This document shows positions 7,468 to 11,478 of a stretch of DNA of 11,478 bases, in pieces. The stretch is taken from the NCBI GenBank assembly GCA_016295355.1, contig JAEDLK010000038.1:1-11478 (forward strand). The letters are read 5' to 3'. Position numbers and translations under genes: made by a program. The DNA comes from Clostridiaceae bacterium (lineage in GTDB: Bacteria > Bacillota > Clostridia > Oscillospirales > Acutalibacteraceae). The stretch's first letter is position 1; each line of letters begins with the position of its first letter. The notes below the pieces were generated by a model that saw only the letters and a program-made list of their open reading frames with translations, was not told where the DNA came from and made no database searches.

Positions 7468-8007
7468 ATGTCTGACTATTATTCTTTGAAAATTTGCGGT
7501 TTAGAGCGTAAATTGGAGCGGTTTCCTATCAGCGATAAGCTGGATATTGCCGCCTTTATCATCTTTGGCGATGTGGAATTGACCATTGCCGGCTGTAAGG
7601 AGCTTTTGACCAAGGTTCCCGAGTTTGATGTCATCATCACGCCGGAGGCCAAAAGTATCCCGATTGCTTATGAAATGGCCCGTCAATGCGGTAAGCCGTA
7701 CATCGTGGCGCGTAAGGGCGTAAAGGTGTATATGCGTAATCCGCTGAAAGTGCATGTTCATTCCATCACCACCCAAAAAGAGCAAAGCCTGTATTTGGGC
7801 GAGACCGAAACCGAAATGCTGAGGGGCAAACGGGTGTTACTCGTAGACGATGTGATCAGCACCGGCGGATCCCTAACGGCACTGCAAACACTGGTTAAAG
7901 AAGCCGGTGGCATAGAGGTGGGCGCCTGTGCCTTTTTGGCCGAGGGCGACGCCGCCGATCGCAAGGACATCATCTTCCTTGAGAAATTGCCGATAATCCA
8001 AAAATAA
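7468..8007 (+). CDS. Phosphoribosyltransferase family protein (adenine PRTase-like)
   Basis: 179 residues of type I PRTase fold. The PRPP-binding loop is clear: VLLVDDVISTGGS (123-135) with the Asp127-Asp128 pair. DVIITPEAKSIPIAYEMA (54-71) matches the upstream PRPP/pyrophosphate loop, and KPYIVARKGVKVYM (76-89) matches the middle segment of adenine/xanthine PRTases. It would convert a purine base and PRPP to a nucleotide (purine salvage), or be a regulator of PurR/XpT type without a DNA-binding domain; no winged helix is seen. Adenine as substrate is a guess from family resemblance, so I give no symbol. AGGAAGG (7452-7458) lies 9 bases before the ATG, and the gap from the HIT gene is 46 bases with no terminator. 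Confidence 0.88.
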   Translation: MSDYYSLKICGLERKLERFPISDKLDIAAFIIFGDVELTIAGCKELLTKVPEFDVIITPEAKSIPIAYEMARQCGKPYIVARKGVKVYMRNPLKVHVHSITTQKEQSLYLGETETEMLRGKRVLLVDDVISTGGSLTALQTLVKEAGGIEVGACAFLAEGDAADRKDIIFLEKLPIIQK

Positions 8008-8015
8008 TAGAACGA

Positions 8016-8042
8016 GCCGTCCTTGGACGCCCAAGAGACGGC
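8016..8042 (+). other. Strong RNA hairpin between the PRTase gene and comEC
   Basis: GCCGTCCTTGG (8016-8026) pairs over 11 positions with CCAAG (8031-8035) and GACGGC (8037-8042), with an ACGC loop and one bulged A at 8036. No T run follows at once (GCTTAAATG comes next), so it is not a standard terminator. It starts 8 bases after the PRTase stop and ends 6 bases before the first in-frame comEC ATG, so it could be an mRNA processing or stability element or dampen comEC expression. Confidence 0.65.
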
Positions 8043-8090
8043 GCTTAAATGCGAGGTTTTTCGCCGTTCATTTTGAATGGCGATATTTTT

Positions 8091-9593
8091 ATGAAACGAT
8101 ATTTATTGATTGTTGCCGGGGCCGCACTGCCTTTTTCGCTATCGGTGTTGTATATGAATAGCCGGGTTTATGCCGTGATCCTCGGCGGGATTCTTTGCGT
8201 GCCGATAGTGTTTTATCGATCTTTCTTTTACAAAAAGAACCGATTGTCTCTACTGTGCCTGTTGATGGTGGCGTTGTTTACTCTTCGCTGTCTGCATTTT
8301 GCCGAGAAAGTCCATTATTGTGAAAGTCTGGACGGACGCCGGGTGTATTTGCAAGCGGTTATTTGTGAGATTACTCTGTCTTCGCAAAACCGGGAGAATC
8401 AACGCCTGGAGGCACGCTTGGTCAACGATAACCTCGGGGCTTTGAGCAAGGGCGACCGATTGCACATCATCTGTGAAGATGCGCATCTGTATGAAATCGG
8501 TCAGCAAATCAGCGGGCAAGCCGTACTGAAGGCCGTTAAAGAGTCTTCAAAAGCCTATTACTTCGGTGAAAACGTAATAATGACCGCCGTTTTTGACAAG
8601 GGCGCTCGGTGCGAAACCTCAAATGACCCGATACTGCGGTCCGTGGCAGGTGTGCGACGGGGGATTCATGAAACGCTGGCCAAGCAATCCGATCATCCGT
8701 CGTTTCTGTCGGCTCTTTTGTACGGCGACAGGAACGGGCTGTCTTTGCCGCTTGTCGTTGCCATGAGACAAGTCGGCGTCAGCCACGCATTGGCAATATC
8801 AGGGCTGCACTTTTCGGTCCTGTACGGCGGTTTTTTGTTGCTGTTGCGCCTCTTATTTTTGCCGACATGGATCAGAGATCTTTTATCTCTTGCCTTTGCC
8901 GCTTTTTTGATACTGCTTTGCGGATTAACGCCGTCGGTGCTTCGTGCAGGGCTGGTTCTGGTTTTGTATTTGATCTATCGAAGGCTTTCTCGAGTCAAAG
9001 AGCCGGTGCTTTGTTTAAGCGGTGCATTGCTTGTTTTACTGTTTATCAATCCGGCCGCCGTCTACAGCGTGTCATTACAACTCTCGTTTTCTTCGGCTTT
9101 TGGTATTTTACTCCTATCCGAGCGGTTGGAAAAGCGCTTATTACAGGCCATTCCCTATCGGCTGCCCAGGCGGTTGTTATCCGGCGTGTCGGTTTCCTTG
9201 GCGGCTACCTTGGGCATTTTTCCCTTTATCGTGTACCACTTCCAAGAAGTATCGCTGGTGGGTGTGCTGATGAATCTACTGATTGTGCCACTCATCGGGA
9301 TCGTTGTTATGCTGTCCGCCGTCGGCGTGATCACCGCCTATTTGCCGGTTGATTTTGTGAGCCGAGCCTTGTTTTTTGTGGTTGACCGGCTGTGCGAAGT
9401 CTTTTTTACGGTTACGCAAGCCGTGGCACGGTGCCCGTTTTCCTCTTTGCAGCTGCAACACTCGACTCTTTTTTGTGCGGCAATCCTTGTTGTTTACGCT
9501 CTTGTTTGGGAAGCGAATACTTGCAAATGCCGTCAGCTTTTGCTACAATGGAAGAAAAAGTACAAGGGGGATCACGGCTTATGCAACCGTTAA
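8091..9593 (+). CDS. comEC: ComEC/Rec2-type competence channel, without the metallo-beta-lactamase domain
   Basis: A 500-residue polytopic membrane protein; ComEC carries single-stranded DNA across the cell membrane during natural transformation. The N-terminus has hydrophobic segments, then an OB-like DUF4131 region (~77-170). The Competence domain follows: LLYGDRNGL (209-217), GVSHALAISGLH (229-240), CGLTPSVLRAGL (277-288), then several membrane helices to the end. The protein stops after a short basic tail (WKKKYKGDHGLCNR). The C-terminal metallo-beta-lactamase-like domain of full-length ComEC (B. subtilis protein ~776 residues) is absent, and the next gene starts at once. An ATG at 8049 would add 14 residues but abuts the hairpin; I prefer 8091 because MKRYLLIVAG is a normal membrane-protein start. 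Neither has a good ribosome binding site. No comEA or other competence gene is in view. Confidence 0.88.
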   Translation: MKRYLLIVAGAALPFSLSVLYMNSRVYAVILGGILCVPIVFYRSFFYKKNRLSLLCLLMVALFTLRCLHFAEKVHYCESLDGRRVYLQAVICEITLSSQNRENQRLEARLVNDNLGALSKGDRLHIICEDAHLYEIGQQISGQAVLKAVKESSKAYYFGENVIMTAVFDKGARCETSNDPILRSVAGVRRGIHETLAKQSDHPSFLSALLYGDRNGLSLPLVVAMRQVGVSHALAISGLHFSVLYGGFLLLLRLLFLPTWIRDLLSLAFAAFLILLCGLTPSVLRAGLVLVLYLIYRRLSRVKEPVLCLSGALLVLLFINPAAVYSVSLQLSFSSAFGILLLSERLEKRLLQAIPYRLPRRLLSGVSVSLAATLGIFPFIVYHFQEVSLVGVLMNLLIVPLIGIVVMLSAVGVITAYLPVDFVSRALFFVVDRLCEVFFTVTQAVARCPFSSLQLQHSTLFCAAILVVYALVWEANTCKCRQLLLQWKKKYKGDHGLCNR

Positions 9594-10633
9594 ACGAACA
9601 AGCTGTCAAACAGCAGATAAAGCGCCGTGATTTTGCCTTTTTTTATTTGGTGTACGGTGATGATCAGTATTTGAAAAGCCGACTGGTGGAAGCTTTGTCC
9701 GGTGCCGTTTGTCCGCCGGACGATTTTTTCAATTTTCATCGCTTCGGGTATGAAGCATCGCCTAAAGAGGTGGCGGCAGCCTGCGAGCAACTACCGATGA
9801 TGAACGATCGGATTTGTGTCGTTTGGCGTGATTTTGATTTTGAACACGCTGAGAAATCCTCTTTTGACGGTTTATTAGATCTTGTCGGACGGCAAATCGA
9901 AACCGCCTTGCTGATTCTTTGGTGCGACTCCTTTTCCTTTGATGTTAAACGTTCCGACCGTTTCCGAAAGCTGGCGGATGCTATTGAAAAGTCCGGCGGT
10001 CGGGTGGTTTGTGTGGATCATCGCAGTAAGGCCGAGTTGGCTCGGATGCTGTGTGACGGTGCGGCACGGCGAGGTTGTACCATGAGTCGGGAAACAGGTG
10101 TTTACTTAGTGGAAACCGTTTCCCAAGAAATCGAAATGCTGCAAAAAGAACTGATTAAGCTGTGCGCCTATGCAGCGGGCGGTGAAATTACCAACGAAAC
10201 CGTGGATACCGTTTGCGTGGCCTCGGTACAACAATCTGTCTTTAATTTGTCGGCACAAATTCTGGCCAATCGACCCGATATTGCCCTGAAAATGTTGGAC
10301 GATTTATTGTATTTACAAATCAGTCCGTTGGTGATTTTCGGCACGGTGGCGTCCTTTTATAACGATCTTTGCCGTGCGGCGGCGGTGCGACAATCCGGTG
10401 TATCCTTCAACGAGGCGGCCGCCGCCTTGGGCTATAAGGACAAACGGTTTGTTTTAGAGCGGGCCGACCGTCTGATCGAGCGGTTGAGCAGACGGCAAAT
10501 GGAACAGTCGCTGGCGGTTTTAGCAGAAACCGACCAACGCTTGAAGAGCTTTTCGACCGATGACAGACTGCTCCTTGAACAAATGATTGTACGGCTGGCC
10601 TGTCTGGCCGGCGGAGGCGAAGCCTTTGATTAA
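9581..10633 (+). CDS. holA: DNA polymerase III subunit delta
   Basis: 350 residues, normal for HolA, the clamp-loader subunit that opens the sliding clamp at the replication fork. The start FAFFYLVYGDDQYLKSRLVEAL (18-39 region) is the delta N-terminal signature. SQEIEMLQKELIKLCAYA (181-198) corresponds to the conserved helix where delta contacts its partners, and VFNLSAQILANRPDIALKML (220-239) opens the C-terminal collar domain. SPLVIFGTVASFYNDLCRA (248-266) is also typical. I chose the ATG at 9581: AAGGGGG precedes it by 10 bases and it overlaps the comEC end by 13 bases, fitting translational coupling. The open frame continues upstream to 9392, but those 63 residues lie inside comEC and do not resemble delta. 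Sitting next to comEC is the common arrangement in Bacillota. Confidence 0.95.
   Translation: MQPLNEQAVKQQIKRRDFAFFYLVYGDDQYLKSRLVEALSGAVCPPDDFFNFHRFGYEASPKEVAAACEQLPMMNDRICVVWRDFDFEHAEKSSFDGLLDLVGRQIETALLILWCDSFSFDVKRSDRFRKLADAIEKSGGRVVCVDHRSKAELARMLCDGAARRGCTMSRETGVYLVETVSQEIEMLQKELIKLCAYAAGGEITNETVDTVCVASVQQSVFNLSAQILANRPDIALKMLDDLLYLQISPLVIFGTVASFYNDLCRAAAVRQSGVSFNEAAAALGYKDKRFVLERADRLIERLSRRQMEQSLAVLAETDQRLKSFSTDDRLLLEQMIVRLACLAGGGEAFD
10613..10617 (+). promoter_or_regulatory. Ribosome binding site that sets a TTG start
   Basis: GGAGG lies inside the last holA codons, 8 bases before TTG at 10626. It supports a TTG start giving MIKLKQAVIVEG, rather than the in-frame ATG at 10587, which would add 13 residues encoded within holA (MYGWPVWPAEAKP) that do not look like this family. 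Confidence 0.8.
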
Positions 10634-11333
10634 GTTAAAACAAGCGGTTATTGTTGAGGGACGGTATGATAAAATCCGACTTTCCGGCTTTTTGGATGCA
10701 CTGATTATCCCGACCAACGGCTTTCAAATTTTCTCACAGCCGAAAAAGCGGGCTCTGATTGCCAAGTTGGCTGTGGATCCCGGGATCATCGTGATGACCG
10801 ACAGCGATCATGCAGGACAGATGATCCGCTCCCACCTGAAAAGCATTGCCGCCGGCGGCAATATCATCATGGTCTATTTGCCACAGGTGGTCGGCAAGGA
10901 ACGGCGCAAACAAAAGCCGTCGGCAGAGGGATATTTAGGCGTTGAGGGTTTAAGCGAAGCCATTATTCTCACAGCTTTACGCAAGAGCGGCGTATTATCG
11001 AATGAGGCCGATTCGCCTAAAAACCAACACGACGACGCAATCCCTGTGAATCATACCGACGAAAGCGGTGTGCTATCGGGTGAAGTCAATTTGCCCCATA
11101 CAAACAAGCGCCAAACTTGTGATTATACGGCGGCTGAGGTCATACCGGTAACCAAGGCCGACCTCTTTTGTGCCGGCATGATTGGGTGCGAGGGCAGTGC
11201 CGACCGACGCAAGGCTTTGTATGCCGCCTTTGCGTTACCGGACTGCCTGTCGGTTAACGAATTTCTTCTTTACATCAACCGCACCGGCAAATCCAAAATT
11301 TTACGCTCGCTTTTAGATAAGCAAAAACGATAG
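10626..11333 (+). CDS. Toprim domain protein, RNase M5-like (DUF4093)
   Basis: 235 residues starting at TTG. The N-terminal Toprim fold shows AVIVEGRYDKIRL with Glu11 and IVMTDSDHAGQMIR with Asp59 and Asp61, the metal-binding residues of RNase M5/primase-type Toprim enzymes. PTNGFQIF (29-36) fits too. The C-terminal part (PVTKADLF... EGSADRRKALYAAFALPDCLSVNEFLLYIN) matches the DUF4093 tail of clostridial relatives. The family is related to RNase M5, which trims 5S rRNA precursor, but this branch is not the classic ksgA-linked rnmV, so I give no symbol and its substrate is open. Residues ~121-177 are an extra low-complexity stretch containing a diverged tandem duplication that usual members (from memory ~180-190 residues) lack. 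It overlaps holA by 8 bases and closes the operon. Its last codons (LRSLLDKQKR, stop) are the start of the downstream tandem repeat. Confidence 0.85.
   Translation: MIKLKQAVIVEGRYDKIRLSGFLDALIIPTNGFQIFSQPKKRALIAKLAVDPGIIVMTDSDHAGQMIRSHLKSIAAGGNIIMVYLPQVVGKERRKQKPSAEGYLGVEGLSEAIILTALRKSGVLSNEADSPKNQHDDAIPVNHTDESGVLSGEVNLPHTNKRQTCDYTAAEVIPVTKADLFCAGMIGCEGSADRRKALYAAFALPDCLSVNEFLLYINRTGKSKILRSLLDKQKR
10986..11162 (+). repeat. Diverged tandem duplication inside the Toprim gene
   Basis: Two adjacent segments, 10986-11063 (26 codons) and 11064-11162 (33 codons), both begin SGVLS-x-E and both end IPV-x-x-x-D. The SGVLS-x-E codons match at 15 of 21 bases and all six differences are transitions. The second copy runs straight into the conserved PVTKADLF of the C-terminal domain, so the first is probably the added one. 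The two are in frame, so the protein stays intact. Confidence 0.5.
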
Positions 11334-11478
11334 CCATTCCACGAAAATGCAGAACCGTGAAATACCGTAGCTTGATGCTCGCTTTTAGATAAGCAAAAAC
11401 AATAAATCATTCCACGAAAATACAGAACCGTGAAATACCGTAGTTTTACGCTCGCTTTTAGATAAGCAAAAACAATAG
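11305..11478 (+). repeat. 72-73 base tandem repeat that re-copies the Toprim gene tail
   Basis: Three units: 11305-11376 (72 bases), 11377-11449 (73 bases) and a partial 11450-11478 cut by the window end. Each begins GCTCGCTTTTAGATAAGC, which in the first unit is the coding sequence for the last Toprim residues (RSLLDK...). The rest of the unit (CATTCCACGAAAAT, then CAGAACCGTGAAATACCGTAG) differs between units one and two at only a few bases plus one insertion. The third unit restores TTTTACGCTCGC as in the gene, so it could be read as LRSLLDKQKQ and a stop. GCTT/AAGC can form a short 6-base-loop hairpin. No terminator with a T run is seen after the gene. Confidence 0.9.

Noticed and set aside
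9392..9580. Upstream 63-residue extension of holA.
   Set aside because: It lies wholly inside comEC in another frame, lacks a ribosome binding site and does not resemble a delta subunit; the ATG at 9581 fits better.
11305..11478. The right-end repeats as a CRISPR array.
   Set aside because: Units are near-identical along their whole 72-73 bases, with no unique spacers, and the unit starts in a coding sequence.

Overview
The window looks like core chromosome from a Bacillota (Clostridia-type) bacterium, probably an uncultured gut-associated lineage. This is inferred from strong AGGAGG-type ribosome binding sites, consensus sigma-A promoters, GTG/TTG starts, and the gene set alaS, HIT, phosphoribosyltransferase, comEC, holA and an RNase M5-like Toprim protein. 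I see no tRNA, rRNA, CRISPR array, transposase or phage gene.

Layout. Positions 1-347 hold four copies of an imperfect palindromic module, two of them inside a 118-base unit duplicated 173 bases apart. The last module overlaps the 3' end of a leftward gene for a membrane-anchored alpha/beta hydrolase (323-1252). A bidirectional-looking terminator (1447-1490) separates this gene from a leftward pair: ruvX (3767-4219, GTG start), then, 20 bases on, a 748-residue cytoplasmic glycoside hydrolase-like protein (1500-3746). ruvX and alaS diverge from a 232-base region with a good sigma-A promoter in each direction (exact TTGACA/17/TATAAT for alaS) and nested inverted repeats between them. The alaS leader is too short for a T-box.

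From 4452 to 11333 all genes run rightward and are closely packed, as expected for one operon: alaS, HIT protein (0-base gap), PRPP-binding phosphoribosyltransferase, comEC (membrane channel part only), holA (overlaps comEC by 13 bases) and a Toprim/DUF4093 protein (TTG start, overlaps holA by 8 bases). Translation, replication, DNA uptake and RNA/DNA-processing functions are thus co-transcribed. The last gene carries a diverged internal duplication. It is followed by a 72-73 base tandem repeat (11305-11478) whose unit includes that gene's final codons and stop.

Most of the window is ordinary housekeeping sequence and I do not see a convincing new defence or mobile system. The oddest structure is at the two ends: each outer gene has its 3' end inside a local repeat array that re-copies the gene tail. 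Because the arrays sit exactly at the window edges, they may also mark where an assembly stopped.
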